Shown here: piece by piece, positions 17,308 through 26,960 of the stretch | Layout: the number at the start of each line of letters is the position of its first letter | Numbering within the stretch: the stretch's first letter is position 1 | The notes under the pieces: model-generated | Seen by the model: only the letters and a program-made list of their open reading frames with translations | What the model was told of the DNA's origin: nothing | Databases searched by the model: none | Assembly: GCA_042854365.1 (NCBI GenBank) | Contig: AP031437.1 | Coordinates: 2,604,001-2,668,000 of the forward strand | Source of the DNA: Anaeromassilibacillus sp001305115 | GTDB lineage: Bacteria; Bacillota; Clostridia; Oscillospirales; Acutalibacteraceae | Direction of reading: 5' to 3' | DNA: 64,000 bases | Translations under genes and position numbers: made by a program

Positions 17308-18075
17308 TCATACATAATACAAAAATTTGTAATTGTATTTTTTATAAATGAATCCGCCGATCAGCAATACTGCTAAGGCATAAAACGCACATAGCAAATG
17401 AAAGCTTGGCTCCGGAATGTCGTTATCAATCACAATCTTTCGGAAGTAACGGATGTATACGAAAATAGGATTCAAATAGAATAAATACCGAATGTGTAAA
17501 GCAAACGCCTCAATATTATAAAAAATCGCGGAAAAATACATGATGACCTGTGTGACCACCGTATAAAGATATTGAATGTCTTTAAAAATCATAAACAGGG
17601 CCGACAGAATAAGCCCCATTCCGATATTGAACACCACTAGGCAACCGATCGGATAGAGCAACAATAAAAAGGTCCAGCGAAATGGAATCCCATCAATTGC
17701 AACAAAGACAAAAAACACCACTAGTGTTAAACAGAAATTAATGAAAGAAGATACATTTTTCGACAACAAAAACATGTACTTTGGAACATTGATTTTTGAA
17801 AACACAGCGGAATTATCCATCAATGAGGACATCCCGCTGTTTGTTGCATCGGTAAAATAAGAGAACACCAACTGCCCGCAAAACAGGTAAATCGTATAGT
17901 GGGGCGTAGACCGCCCAAAGAACTGTGTAAAAACCAAGCTCATGACTAACAACATCAGCAGCGGGGATAGCACACTCCAAAACATCCCCAATACGGTGCG
18001 TTTGTATTTTTTCTTAAAGTCTCTTTTTACCAGCTCCTCAAAGAGAAACTGATATTTCCGCATTTTTTGTAACAT
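17308..18075 (-). CDS. Polysaccharide ABC exporter, permease (Wzm/TagG type)
   Basis: A 255-residue ABC-2 type membrane protein with about six transmembrane helices. It starts with the cytoplasmic amphipathic part (FEELVKRDFKKKYKRTVLGMFWSVLSPL) that is diagnostic for TagG/Wzm permeases. It moves undecaprenyl-linked glycan across the membrane together with the ATPase downstream. AAGGTG precedes the start. It lies 18 bases after the tandem GT8 gene, so export and synthesis genes share a transcript. Confidence 0.92.
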   Translation of the reverse strand: MLQKMRKYQFLFEELVKRDFKKKYKRTVLGMFWSVLSPLLMLLVMSLVFTQFFGRSTPHYTIYLFCGQLVFSYFTDATNSGMSSLMDNSAVFSKINVPKYMFLLSKNVSSFINFCLTLVVFFVFVAIDGIPFRWTFLLLLYPIGCLVVFNIGMGLILSALFMIFKDIQYLYTVVTQVIMYFSAIFYNIEAFALHIRYLFYLNPIFVYIRYFRKIVIDNDIPEPSFHLLCAFYALAVLLIGGFIYKKYNYKFLYYV

Positions 18076-18093
18076 GTTCTTTCACCTTATAGA

Positions 18094-20052
18094 TTATGAA
18101 ATATGCAAATGCTCTTTTAAACGCCGCCAAGTATAACGCATCCCGTGTTCTTTATAGCAGCGAATTCCTCCACGAATTTTTCTGGGAATGAACGTAATAA
18201 AACGGCCGATTTTATAAGAAACGGACGCATGAATATTTCGAATTTCTTGATCTGCGCTAGACCTTAAAGTCACCTCCCCTCCTTTCATGAGACTTAGTAA
18301 TAATTGCTCATAGAATGGAGTATTCCTAGCATATTTCCAAAAATAGTGAGCCATTTCTCTATCTATGTTTTTCCATGGTTTGATACCTGCCGTAAAGTGT
18401 ATAATATTAGGGCACTCTTTAATTCTATCATATCGCTCTTGAAAATGATCCAGTAGGCCATATCCTTCACCATTCCATTGATGATGCCATTGAAAGTTCC
18501 ACGCATCGTCAATATAACAAATATTATTTCTGCAAACTATATTGATAATATCTTGGTCAGGACAAATTAATTCGTTTTTCATATCTACAAGTTTAAAGCA
18601 TTTTTCTTTTATGTTATCTTTTATAAATCGATTTACATTAATTAGTAAGACCCCTGAATTGATATATTGATCTATTGGGACTTTTAAATCTCTTTCCACA
18701 CGATCTCTAGTGCGAAAATTACTAAAATTATTTATTCCGCCAATTATTTTATTTCCTATATCATATTTATATAGCTCAGCAATGTCTTTTTGTACAACTA
18801 AATCACAATCAAGATAAAGCACTTTATCATACTGAGAAAAAATTTCAGGAATAAGCCATCTGTAGTACATTTCCTCACTATAATGTGCTCTTGAATATAA
18901 ATCAGATTTTAAAACCATATTACTTACATTCACTAACTCAATATGAATGTTTTTACAAGTCATTGAGCAAAGACGTTCATGAAAATCGCAAGATATATTA
19001 TCATGAAGTACATAAATAAAATATAAAAAACGATTAGATGCATGTTCCTTAATGGAACTGATTGCTGTAGCTAAATAAGGTGCATAACTTTCATTACAAG
19101 CAAAAACTATTGGAATAATATGGCTATCGGTTTCATTCAAAATAATTTTCTTATTAAACCGTTCATCTTTTGATTTGTTCTTGATAGATTCTCTTACAAT
19201 TTTATTTCTCCCCAAAGGTGACATTTCAAAATACCGGATCCAATAATCCGCCATTGGTATGTCAAAAAACTTCCATGGTTTATCTTCTGAAGAAAAATGA
19301 ATAATTTGAGCATCTTTTCTTATATCATCTAAACTGGTATAACTTGTATTGAAAGTTTTATTTAAACGTTCTAGAGTGTAATGATTTTGACTTCTAGTTA
19401 AATTAATATATAAAACATTGTACTTTAATGGCAATTGTTTAACATGCCCGCGAAATACATCGTTAAATACATTTTGATCCATCAGACTCGTATCTGTAGA
19501 TTCTCTCTTTGTCTGAATCAATAACTCAGTTATGTTATCCTCGCGTATCTTTGCCAAATTTAATAACATAACTCCAGAATTAAAATAGTCTCTCCCTGAT
19601 GCCGTTTCTATTAATGGTTTGTCAAAGAGAACCTGTGGGACATCTCGGACAACCCCTGCGTATACTTTGGAAACATCTTGTTCGAACAACTCCTCAAGAT
19701 CAGATAAAACAATGATATCTCCATCTAAATAGATTACTTTATCGTAATTTCTGACGATTTGTGGAATATCAAACTTAAGTAGTGCAGCATTACTTGCGAC
19801 TAAATAAATACTATTGGAGTCCTTGTGCAAAGAATCATATTTCCTCGCAGAAGCCAAAATAACTGTAACCTTTACTCGATCCCCATTAAAACGATCAAAA
19901 AGTTGAATATGCTCTTCCGTTAATTCTGAGGCTATAATAAAAATATCATAATATGTTACTTTCTGCTTGTTTTCTATAAGAGAAGTAATTGCAACTACTG
20001 TAGGCACCACATAGTTATCATCACAAATAAAGGCAATCGCAACTTTGTTCAT
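18094..20052 (-). CDS. Tandem-domain family 8 glycosyltransferase
   Basis: A 652-residue protein with two GT8 domains in a row. Domain one (about 1-280) has IYLDGDIIVLSDLEELF and the later IHFSSEDKPWKF. Domain two (about 305-590) has LYLDCDLVVQKDIAELY and IIHFTAGIKPWKN. In both, the DxD pair binds the metal and nucleotide sugar, and the H near the end is the family's second metal ligand, so both look active. GT8 enzymes use UDP-glucose or UDP-galactose with retention. ATG 20052 is chosen for GGAGG upstream. The gene is visibly more AT-rich than its neighbours, suggesting separate acquisition. Confidence 0.92.
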   Translation of the reverse strand: MNKVAIAFICDDNYVVPTVVAITSLIENKQKVTYYDIFIIASELTEEHIQLFDRFNGDRVKVTVILASARKYDSLHKDSNSIYLVASNAALLKFDIPQIVRNYDKVIYLDGDIIVLSDLEELFEQDVSKVYAGVVRDVPQVLFDKPLIETASGRDYFNSGVMLLNLAKIREDNITELLIQTKRESTDTSLMDQNVFNDVFRGHVKQLPLKYNVLYINLTRSQNHYTLERLNKTFNTSYTSLDDIRKDAQIIHFSSEDKPWKFFDIPMADYWIRYFEMSPLGRNKIVRESIKNKSKDERFNKKIILNETDSHIIPIVFACNESYAPYLATAISSIKEHASNRFLYFIYVLHDNISCDFHERLCSMTCKNIHIELVNVSNMVLKSDLYSRAHYSEEMYYRWLIPEIFSQYDKVLYLDCDLVVQKDIAELYKYDIGNKIIGGINNFSNFRTRDRVERDLKVPIDQYINSGVLLINVNRFIKDNIKEKCFKLVDMKNELICPDQDIINIVCRNNICYIDDAWNFQWHHQWNGEGYGLLDHFQERYDRIKECPNIIHFTAGIKPWKNIDREMAHYFWKYARNTPFYEQLLLSLMKGGEVTLRSSADQEIRNIHASVSYKIGRFITFIPRKIRGGIRCYKEHGMRYTWRRLKEHLHIS

Positions 20053-20073
20053 AAAGTTAACCTCCAATAATAA

Positions 20074-21453
20074 TCATCGAATTAATGCAAGATAAATTTG
20101 CTCATAAGCATTCGTTTCCGTTATAACGGTTGGATTATTAATTGAACAAACAACCCTATTCATACTGACTGCTTTTTGCAAGGCCAAAAATAAATTTTTT
20201 TCTCCGAGGTCAAACAGTATCCCGTTCTTCCCCTCCCGTACCGCTTCCGGCATTGCGCCCATTCGGGAAGCCACCACAAGACATCCCGCAGAGATTGCCT
20301 CACGGACCACAAAATTATACGTCTCATACCACAGGGAGGGTACAACAATACAATCGTGTGTTCGATAAACCTCCGGCATACGCTCGAACGAAACCGAACC
20401 GCAAAAATGAATCCTTTGATCGTTTCCGGCTAGCCGCTTTAATCGCCGTTCATAGAAAGCCGTACCTGTTCCATACAGATCCAATGTATAATCCCCGGTG
20501 AGACGTCGGAAAGCAGCAATAAGCACGTGAATCCCTTTTAATTCCGAAAAGGTGCCTACATACGCAAATGTTTTGACCTGATTGATCGGCCCACGGGAAA
20601 AAGAAAATTCAGGTGCAATCCCATGCGGAATGACGTATGGCACAATCTCGGGAAATTCCTGATGAACCACAGACGCCACAAATTCAGAGGGTACGGCAAC
20701 AGCAGCAGCCTTTTGCAAAAGTTCATCTGCATATTTATAACGTTGAGAAAAATTTGGAATCGTGTTCGTTTTGCATGCAGCAGCACATCGCTGTCCCTGT
20801 TTACAGCCAGGGCAAAAATGTCCCTGCCGGTCTACCATTGTAGCATAGTGGCAAAGAATATTAAAGTCCGTCAACGTTACAATATAGGGAATACGGATCT
20901 CCATACACACCCGTAAAAACGCCGCCATCGGTTGCGGATAAGCGCAATGCACGATGTCCGGACAATCCTGCTTCAGAAAATGTGTGGCAAAAAGCCGCAT
21001 AGATCGATCGTTTGGATCAATGCGTTTATAAAACAGCCCGTAGGGAGTCTTACGATAGCGAAACTCTACCACTTGAATTCCTTCAAAAAGGTAGGTTCGA
21101 TATAAGATATCTCCTACTGAAGATGGGTACACTTTACAATCCTCCGTACCCAGAGTAAAAACCTTTACCCGATGCCCTTTTTCCTGCTGGGTCCGTGCCA
21201 TATTGAATACAAAGCGTTCCGTTCCCCCTTGGCGAGATGGATAAAAATAATGGACCAAGTAATAAATAAAAAGGGGTTCGCCCTCTCGATTAGAAGCCGG
21301 CAATTCTTTATTTGGACAAGACGGGAAATACGGCACTTCCGTCTTTCCTTCCGCCCGGAACCGCTTTCGATCTATTACATATTTTTCCCAGATTTTTGCG
21401 GCCATCCCTCGGATGCCATAGTAATCAAACAAAGACTTTGCTTTTTTCAGCAT
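20074..21453 (-). CDS. Family 4 glycosyltransferase
   Basis: A 459-residue GT-B enzyme. The N-terminal domain has HYFYPSRQGGTERFVFNMA, the acceptor-side loop of GT4 enzymes, and a cysteine cluster CPGCKQGQRCAAAC in the middle. The C-terminal domain has FAYVGTFSELKGIHVLIAA and VPSLWYETYNFVVREAISAG, where the glutamate of the E-x7-E-like region contacts the nucleotide sugar. The enzyme likely adds one sugar to the lipid-linked glycan in the cytoplasm. It is the first gene of the minus-strand set leading to the exporter, 21 bases before the tandem GT8 gene. The sugar is unknown. Confidence 0.9.
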   Translation of the reverse strand: MLKKAKSLFDYYGIRGMAAKIWEKYVIDRKRFRAEGKTEVPYFPSCPNKELPASNREGEPLFIYYLVHYFYPSRQGGTERFVFNMARTQQEKGHRVKVFTLGTEDCKVYPSSVGDILYRTYLFEGIQVVEFRYRKTPYGLFYKRIDPNDRSMRLFATHFLKQDCPDIVHCAYPQPMAAFLRVCMEIRIPYIVTLTDFNILCHYATMVDRQGHFCPGCKQGQRCAAACKTNTIPNFSQRYKYADELLQKAAAVAVPSEFVASVVHQEFPEIVPYVIPHGIAPEFSFSRGPINQVKTFAYVGTFSELKGIHVLIAAFRRLTGDYTLDLYGTGTAFYERRLKRLAGNDQRIHFCGSVSFERMPEVYRTHDCIVVPSLWYETYNFVVREAISAGCLVVASRMGAMPEAVREGKNGILFDLGEKNLFLALQKAVSMNRVVCSINNPTVITETNAYEQIYLALIR

Positions 21454-21718
21454 CCTTCGGCCACTTCCTTTCTCGATATGGACAAATCCTAATTCATTCG
21501 AATCCTTCTAAAAGCAAAAAATCATTGAGATCTTTTCACTCTTCAAAATTATAACAGAGTTCAAGTCCCTGAACAATCGCCCGAGGACGTCCCCTCATAT
21601 TCTCAAAGTTCTCCACATATATTTGGTAGCATAGGGCGGTTCAAGCGGAAAAACGGATCCTTTCCCAATCTTGAGCTTACAGTCTGAACATGCCCTAACT
21701 AAAACAGGGGGGCGTACC

Positions 21719-21997
21719 ATGAAAGGCATCGTTGAAGAGCGCGCTGTAGAGCTCGGAGAATATATCTTAGAGAATAAAGCTACGGTTCGCAAAGCTGCCA
21801 AAAAATTTGGCGTCAGTAAAAGCACCGTACATAAAGATGTCGCGCAGCGTTTAAAATATGTCGATCCACAACTTTACCGAGAAGTGAAAAACGTGCTCGA
21901 GGTGAACAAAGCCCAACGGCATATCCGCGGCGGCATGGCAACTCGAATGAAATACAAAAAAAGCCCAACACCAACCCTGGCCAATCCAAATCGATAA
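21719..21997 (+). CDS. spoIIID: Sporulation transcriptional regulator SpoIIID
   Basis: A 92-residue DNA-binding protein of the mother-cell line in sporulation. ERAVELGEYILENKATVRKAAKKFG followed by SKSTVHKDV is the helix-turn-helix typical of SpoIIID, then YREVKNVLEVNKAQRHIRGG, the basic C-terminal part that also touches DNA. ATG 21719 follows AGGGGGG. It shows the organism forms, or recently formed, endospores. It stands alone on the plus strand between the glycosyltransferase genes and a ZIP transporter. Confidence 0.95.
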   Translation: MKGIVEERAVELGEYILENKATVRKAAKKFGVSKSTVHKDVAQRLKYVDPQLYREVKNVLEVNKAQRHIRGGMATRMKYKKSPTPTLANPNR

Positions 21998-22073
21998 GAT
22001 CTCCAGTCTCTTCCCACGGTAAAAGCCGGAAATCGTTGCGAAAAATTCCATTGCATTTCCTTCTGTCCTCCTC

Positions 22074-22092
22074 TATAATGATAATAATTATT
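22074..22092 (+). promoter_or_regulatory. Fur-family operator candidate
   Basis: The 19 bases TATAATGATAATAATTATT match the classical Fur box (GATAATGATAATCATTATC) at 16 of 19 positions. They lie 47 bases before the ZIP transporter gene and overlap its probable -10 region. Confidence 0.6.
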
Positions 22093-22139
22093 TTTATAAT
22101 TTCGTTTCACAATGCTGAAACATAAAAAGGAGGACTTCA

Positions 22140-22937
22140 ATGGTAGGAATGCACCCCGCATGGCTGGCCCTGACCGGTACAGGATTTACTTTTCTCTGTA
22201 CGGCAGTCGGCGCAGCTATGGTTTTTTTGTTTCGCGGAGGCGTTAAAGCAAATCTTCAACGCATCTTTTTGGGATTTGCCGCTGGCGTCATGATTGCAGC
22301 CTCTGTATGGTCTCTCTTGATACCATCGATTGAAATGGCAGAAGAGCAAGGGACCATCGGATGGATTCCTGCGGCCGGCGGTTTTGTTTTAGGCGGCCTG
22401 TTTTTAATGGTTTTGGACCGAATTCTGCCACACTTACATCCTGGCAGCGACCAACCGGAGGGAATCTCCTCGTCACTGAAACGCACAACCATGTTGGTCT
22501 TTGCTGTAACCTTGCACAACATCCCGGAAGGGATGGCAGTTGGCCTTTCCTTTGCGCTTGTAGCGCAGGAGGGAACCCCGGTGACACTCGCCGGCGCTAT
22601 GGCACTGGCCATTGGAATGGGCCTTCAGAACTTTCCGGAAGGCGCCGCAATCTCGCTGCCTTTGAAACAGGAAGGACTTTCCACCACCCGGTCATTTATA
22701 TATGGCGCACTCTCCGGCATTGTTGAACCCATCGGCGGCCTTTTGGCTGTTTTGATTGCCGGTTCTGTTACTCCACTGATGCCGTGGTTTCTTTCTTTTG
22801 CCGCAGGCGCTATGATTTACGTTGTGGTCGAAGAGCTGATCCCTGAGGCACATTTGGGCGAACACTCTCACACGGGGACTATGGGCGTCATGTTGGGATT
22901 CTTGGTTATGATGATTTTAGACGTGGCGCTTGGATAA
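22140..22937 (+). CDS. ZIP family divalent metal transporter
   Basis: A 265-residue inner-membrane protein with about eight transmembrane segments. HNIPEGMAVG in the fourth and QNFPEGAAISLPL in the fifth helix hold the His, Asn and Glu residues that form the ZIP binuclear metal site. Such proteins import zinc, iron or related metals. A cytoplasmic loop with HLHPGSDQPEG may sense metal. The start has AAAGGAGG upstream, and a Fur-like box lies 47 bases before it. A terminator follows. The metal is not known. Confidence 0.93.
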   Translation: MVGMHPAWLALTGTGFTFLCTAVGAAMVFLFRGGVKANLQRIFLGFAAGVMIAASVWSLLIPSIEMAEEQGTIGWIPAAGGFVLGGLFLMVLDRILPHLHPGSDQPEGISSSLKRTTMLVFAVTLHNIPEGMAVGLSFALVAQEGTPVTLAGAMALAIGMGLQNFPEGAAISLPLKQEGLSTTRSFIYGALSGIVEPIGGLLAVLIAGSVTPLMPWFLSFAAGAMIYVVVEELIPEAHLGEHSHTGTMGVMLGFLVMMILDVALG

Positions 22938-22954
22938 CATAAAACAATCAGGAA

Positions 22955-22987
22955 TGGGAGACGTTCTGTAAAAGAACGTCTCCTTTT
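22955..22987 (+). terminator. Terminator after the ZIP gene
   Basis: GGGAGACGTTCT pairs with AGAACGTCTCC around a 5-base loop and is followed by TTTTT. It also lies right at the 3' end of the facing EpsG gene. Confidence 0.88.
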
Positions 22988-22989
22988 TA

Positions 22990-24198
22990 TTATCCAAATG
23001 TTTGCACCAAAGTATTCAGGAACGTCGTTGTAGTTGCTTGCACACGAAGAGCACTCACCTGGATTTCATCAAATACTGTATAAAACGGCAGCAGATTAAT
23101 GCGGTTTTGCTGGATAAACCAGAAATAATAGATGAGCCCCAGTATAATCATGGCGATTATTCCATAAACATACCCGTAATTTCTCCAGCTTCCCTTTCCC
23201 GCCAAAAAACGCCGTTGCTTTTCTTCCTCTGTTCCAGTCGCCTGGAGAGCCGTCAACAGTTCCGGGACATATAAGATCGCTGCCGTAAAAAAGATATTTC
23301 CAATACGCTGAAACAAGAAGTGTTTCCATGTGAAGATAAAGAAGATTCCCGCATACATCGCTATGTTCACCAAAACCACATTGCGGGGATTTTTCTTGAG
23401 CAGAAGCTTTTGGAAAGCAATCATTAGAACCATGGCTAAAACCGGAATAAAACCGGTCATAAAGTCGCGCCCCTGCATAAAATAAAGATTCTGATCGGTC
23501 GCATAATACTGATAGACAAACTGCGTGACCAAATTAAAAATTTGCCAGGAAAAGACAAGCACCAATATAGTCATTCCACCATAGACTCCCAACGATATTC
23601 GGTTGATTGCAATCTGTGCCAAAAAATATACAGGGAGCATCAATAACAATGAATTGTGGAAGGTTGCTGCCAACAACACAAGCAACATATAGGGAACGAT
23701 TCGCTTTTCTTTGATATAGTGAATAGCGAATAGAAAAATGGCGATTCCCAAGGACTGACGAATGTAGCTTAACGTGTTTCCAAAGAAATTGAACGCCACA
23801 AAGATAAACATGCCAATCCATGGCTTTGAACAATCCCGGTAAAGGACCCATGCCGTCAATCCAATCATGATGGTGGCAATCACTGCCATGTACACAAATA
23901 CATTCCCGGTTACAAGGGAAATCAGAAAAGTTAACAGGCTGAATCCAAATTCTGTGAGATATGGATTGGCATCACTGACCAAAAAACTCCAACCGCCGCT
24001 TCGGACATTTTCAAAAAATGGGACATAGAACTGATAATAATCAATACCGACATTTGTAGCACGCAAAGCTGAAAAAACAATCAAAACGACCGAAGAAAGA
24101 CATAGGAATAGGATTTCCTTTTTGCGGCTCGGTCTCCATTCCCCCAAGAATAATCCTAGGAGCAAAACAACAAAGACAACTATGGCATATGCCCACAT
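22990..24198 (-). CDS. EpsG family membrane protein (copy 1)
   Basis: A 402-residue polytopic membrane protein with about ten to twelve helices. RATNVGIDYYQFYVPFFE near residue 50 and FGNTLSYIRQSLGIAIFLFAIHYIKEKR in the middle are typical of EpsG proteins, thought to act as Wzy-like polymerases in exopolysaccharide synthesis. ATG 24198 is chosen for AGAGGG upstream; a TTG seven codons earlier has no such site. It is a clear paralogue of the gene 60 bases upstream, so a tandem duplication is likely. Its C-terminal tail is more hydrophobic and lacks the basic insert of copy 2. Confidence 0.85.
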   Translation of the reverse strand: MWAYAIVVFVVLLLGLFLGEWRPSRKKEILFLCLSSVVLIVFSALRATNVGIDYYQFYVPFFENVRSGGWSFLVSDANPYLTEFGFSLLTFLISLVTGNVFVYMAVIATIMIGLTAWVLYRDCSKPWIGMFIFVAFNFFGNTLSYIRQSLGIAIFLFAIHYIKEKRIVPYMLLVLLAATFHNSLLLMLPVYFLAQIAINRISLGVYGGMTILVLVFSWQIFNLVTQFVYQYYATDQNLYFMQGRDFMTGFIPVLAMVLMIAFQKLLLKKNPRNVVLVNIAMYAGIFFIFTWKHFLFQRIGNIFFTAAILYVPELLTALQATGTEEEKQRRFLAGKGSWRNYGYVYGIIAMIILGLIYYFWFIQQNRINLLPFYTVFDEIQVSALRVQATTTTFLNTLVQTFG

Positions 24199-24258
24199 AT
24201 GAATCGCCCTCTTTCTCAATACTTTCGATGTTTGTTATCCTTGGCCCGACGACATATG

Positions 24259-25437
24259 TCAAAAAAAGGTGACATATGGAATCAAGTTGATACGGTTTTG
24301 CAAAAGGAACCAGACATAATACAATATTCCAAAGAAGATCGTTACCCCTACGCCATAGAAATAGTACTGCTTGTGCCAATTGGCGCGGCTCTGCATTCTA
24401 CGGCGCTCCTTCAAACGCCGTTTTCGTTCTGCCTCGCTTTGGTGCCTTTTCGATTCCTCCTCTTTCCATACATCCGTCTCGACACATATGCTCTTCAAGA
24501 TCTCTGGAATGAGAAAGACTGCACTGGCAAAAAAAATGTTTCCGATACGTTGAAAAATGTAGTGTTGACAGGTCAGTACAAACAATGCCCCTGTACATAA
24601 GGCTAAATGAATGAGCACTTTATTTTGTGAATTCCTCTGTAATAGAAGCTTCTTTGTCAGCAGCGCGGTAATCGTCATCAAAACGGGAATCAGCGCCGTC
24701 TGCCAACTGCGCCCCCGTAGAAAATACAGGCCCTCTTCCGTAGCATAAAACTGGTAAACAAATCGGGTGACAACCTGAAAGATTGGCCAAAATAGCAGCG
24801 ACACCAGTAAAGTACCACCGGCATACAGGGTGATCGTCTTCCAATGAATGGGAAGTTGCGCCAAAAAGTAGAAGGGTAGCAATATTAGAATCGACTTGTG
24901 AAAAGTCGCCGCCAACAATACGATTCCCAGGTAGGGGAGCCACCGCTTCTCCTTCAGATATCGAATCGCAAACAGAAAAATAGCAATCGCAAACGACTGC
25001 CGGATAAAACTCATGGAATTGCCAAAAAAGTTGAAACTGACGAAGAGGAACATGCCCAGCCATGGGATTGCACAATCCCGATAAAGGACGATTGCCTCCA
25101 AGCCCACCAGGATGGCGGCTGCAACAGCCATAAACACATGTACATCCCCGGTAAACCGCGAAACCACATAGTTCAACAGGCTAAAACCAAACTCAATCCG
25201 ATATTCATTCTCCGGCCCTGTCAGGAACTGCCAACCTCCCCGATGCATTTGCTCAAAATACGCCTGATACATCGGATAGTCGATCCCCACCGTTTCCCCA
25301 CGCAGGGCTGCAAACAGGATCAACAGTATGGAGGCTCCTCCTAGAAAAAGGGCATCCTTTCGCCTGCTGGGTTTCCGCTCACAAAATAAAAGACCAGACG
25401 CGACAAGCGCCAGCAACAATCCATAATAGGGCTGCAC
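24259..25437 (-). CDS. EpsG family membrane protein (copy 2)
   Basis: A 392-residue polytopic membrane protein of the same family as its downstream neighbour. The shared blocks appear in the same order: RGETVGIDYPMYQAYFEQMH, FNFFGNSMSFIRQSFAIAIF and RGRSWQTALIPVL. Near residue 330 it has a basic stretch (EEESKRHQSEAERKRRLKERR) that copy 1 lacks, predicted to face the cytoplasm. GTG 25437 is preferred over TTG 25443 because GAGGGGG then has good spacing. The neighbouring lipid-carrier sugar transferase supports a role in polymerising a surface glycan. Confidence 0.85.
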   Translation of the reverse strand: MQPYYGLLLALVASGLLFCERKPSRRKDALFLGGASILLILFAALRGETVGIDYPMYQAYFEQMHRGGWQFLTGPENEYRIEFGFSLLNYVVSRFTGDVHVFMAVAAAILVGLEAIVLYRDCAIPWLGMFLFVSFNFFGNSMSFIRQSFAIAIFLFAIRYLKEKRWLPYLGIVLLAATFHKSILILLPFYFLAQLPIHWKTITLYAGGTLLVSLLFWPIFQVVTRFVYQFYATEEGLYFLRGRSWQTALIPVLMTITALLTKKLLLQRNSQNKVLIHLALCTGALFVLTCQHYIFQRIGNIFFASAVFLIPEILKSICVETDVWKEEESKRHQSEAERKRRLKERRRMQSRANWHKQYYFYGVGVTIFFGILYYVWFLLQNRINLIPYVTFF

Positions 25438-25565
25438 GGGCAATCCCCCTCAAAAGTAGTGTTCTCTCCACAAGCGCTCCATGCATGGGAAGGGGCTATC
25501 GCGGGCACTCCCCGCTGTATCTGTGAAAATGGTTCTTCTTATTATAACACAGCAGCAAACATTTT

Positions 25566-26960
25566 TCAGAGATCTTCGCTTTTGTTCACAATTCCTTTAA
25601 ATATGGTCAAAAACAGAATCTTGATGTCAAATAGAAAGGTCCAGTTCTCGATATAATAGATGTCACACTTGATTCGCTCTTCGATGGAGGTATCTCCTCT
25701 CCAGCCATTTACCTGTGCCCAGCCGGTAATTCCCGGCCGGACCAAGTGTTTCATCATATAGAGCGGGATCTCTTCGCGAAATTTTTCTACAAAGAAGGGA
25801 CGCTCGGGTCGCGGTCCAACTAGGCTCATATCCCCTTTAAGGACATTCCAGAGCTGAGGCAACTCATCAATGCTATACTTACGCAGGAATGCGCCAAAGC
25901 CAGTGCGCCGGTTGTCCTTTCGTGTTCCCCAAGTCGTCATATCCGCATTGTTTTCCAGGCTCATCGAACGAAATTTATACATCGTGAATTCCTTTTTCCT
26001 CCGTCCGATGCGCGTCTGCTGATAGATCACGGGGCCGGGGGAAGAACATTTCACCCCAATCGCTACTACCAACAGAACAGGGGACAACAATACCAGCCCC
26101 ACAAAGGATACCAAAATATCAAAGCTTCTCTTCAAAAATCCATTTACCAAATTATCGAGCGGTACACGGCGCAGATTGATTAATGGCAAACCCTCTACAA
26201 CATCGATGTAAGGTCTGGTAGGCAGATACTTCGTATAAAATGGGAGTAAGCTCGACTTGACCCCCTCTTTTTCGCAGGTATCAATGATCTCCTCCAATGC
26301 AGGGAATTCATCGTAATCGAGGGAAATGACGACCTCATCAATCTCTTTTTCTTCCAACAAACTCGCTAAATCCTGAAAAGTTCCACGATAGGGAAGCGTT
26401 CGTCTGCCGGTGCTCTCTGGCTGGTTGCTCAAATAGCCGCAGACGTCATAACCCAAACTGCGGTTCAAAAGTATTTTATCGTAGAATTCACCCGAGGCCT
26501 CATTCCACCCCACAATCAATAACCGCTTGAGGTTATACCCCTTCTCGCGTAAACGCCGGAGAATCTTCCGAATCGCAAAGCGCTCCACAGAGCTGAAAAG
26601 GGTGTTAAAGGCCGCAAACAGGGCGATCACCATACGGGAAATATTCACTTCTTTCAAAAAAAAGACCAACACAAAAATGAATACGGTTCCCAGAACATTG
26701 GCCTGTACAATCTTCCCCACTTCGGATACCAAGCCCTTGCTGCGAAACGAATCGTGCAGACCGAAATATTGATAAATTAAAAAGTAAAAAGGGATTACCA
26801 GGACCATCAGGCGCAAATAGTAGAGGATTCCAATCCGGTCATGTCCCCCATCGAGTACATTGAAGCGGAATAGGAACGCCAGCACCATGGAAACCAAACA
26901 GATGCACACATCCAGAACGACCATGGTTATATTAAAAATTCGTTGGTTTTCCTTTAACAT
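25566..26960 (-). CDS. Undecaprenyl-phosphate sugar phosphotransferase
   Basis: A 464-residue initiating enzyme for glycan synthesis that moves a sugar 1-phosphate to undecaprenyl phosphate. The first 120 residues hold about four transmembrane helices. A nucleotide-binding-like domain follows (LLIVGWNEASGEFYDKI). The catalytic part starts near residue 270: KRSFDILVSFVGLVLLSP, then YKFRSM and LPQLWNVLKGDMSLVGPRPERPFFV. The final third is the conserved bacterial sugar transferase domain. Its layout matches the WbaP/WcaJ/CpsE class. GGAGAGGG precedes ATG 26960. It fits with the EpsG pair and glycosyltransferases of this locus. Confidence 0.93.
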   Translation of the reverse strand: MLKENQRIFNITMVVLDVCICLVSMVLAFLFRFNVLDGGHDRIGILYYLRLMVLVIPFYFLIYQYFGLHDSFRSKGLVSEVGKIVQANVLGTVFIFVLVFFLKEVNISRMVIALFAAFNTLFSSVERFAIRKILRRLREKGYNLKRLLIVGWNEASGEFYDKILLNRSLGYDVCGYLSNQPESTGRRTLPYRGTFQDLASLLEEKEIDEVVISLDYDEFPALEEIIDTCEKEGVKSSLLPFYTKYLPTRPYIDVVEGLPLINLRRVPLDNLVNGFLKRSFDILVSFVGLVLLSPVLLVVAIGVKCSSPGPVIYQQTRIGRRKKEFTMYKFRSMSLENNADMTTWGTRKDNRRTGFGAFLRKYSIDELPQLWNVLKGDMSLVGPRPERPFFVEKFREEIPLYMMKHLVRPGITGWAQVNGWRGDTSIEERIKCDIYYIENWTFLFDIKILFLTIFKGIVNKSEDL

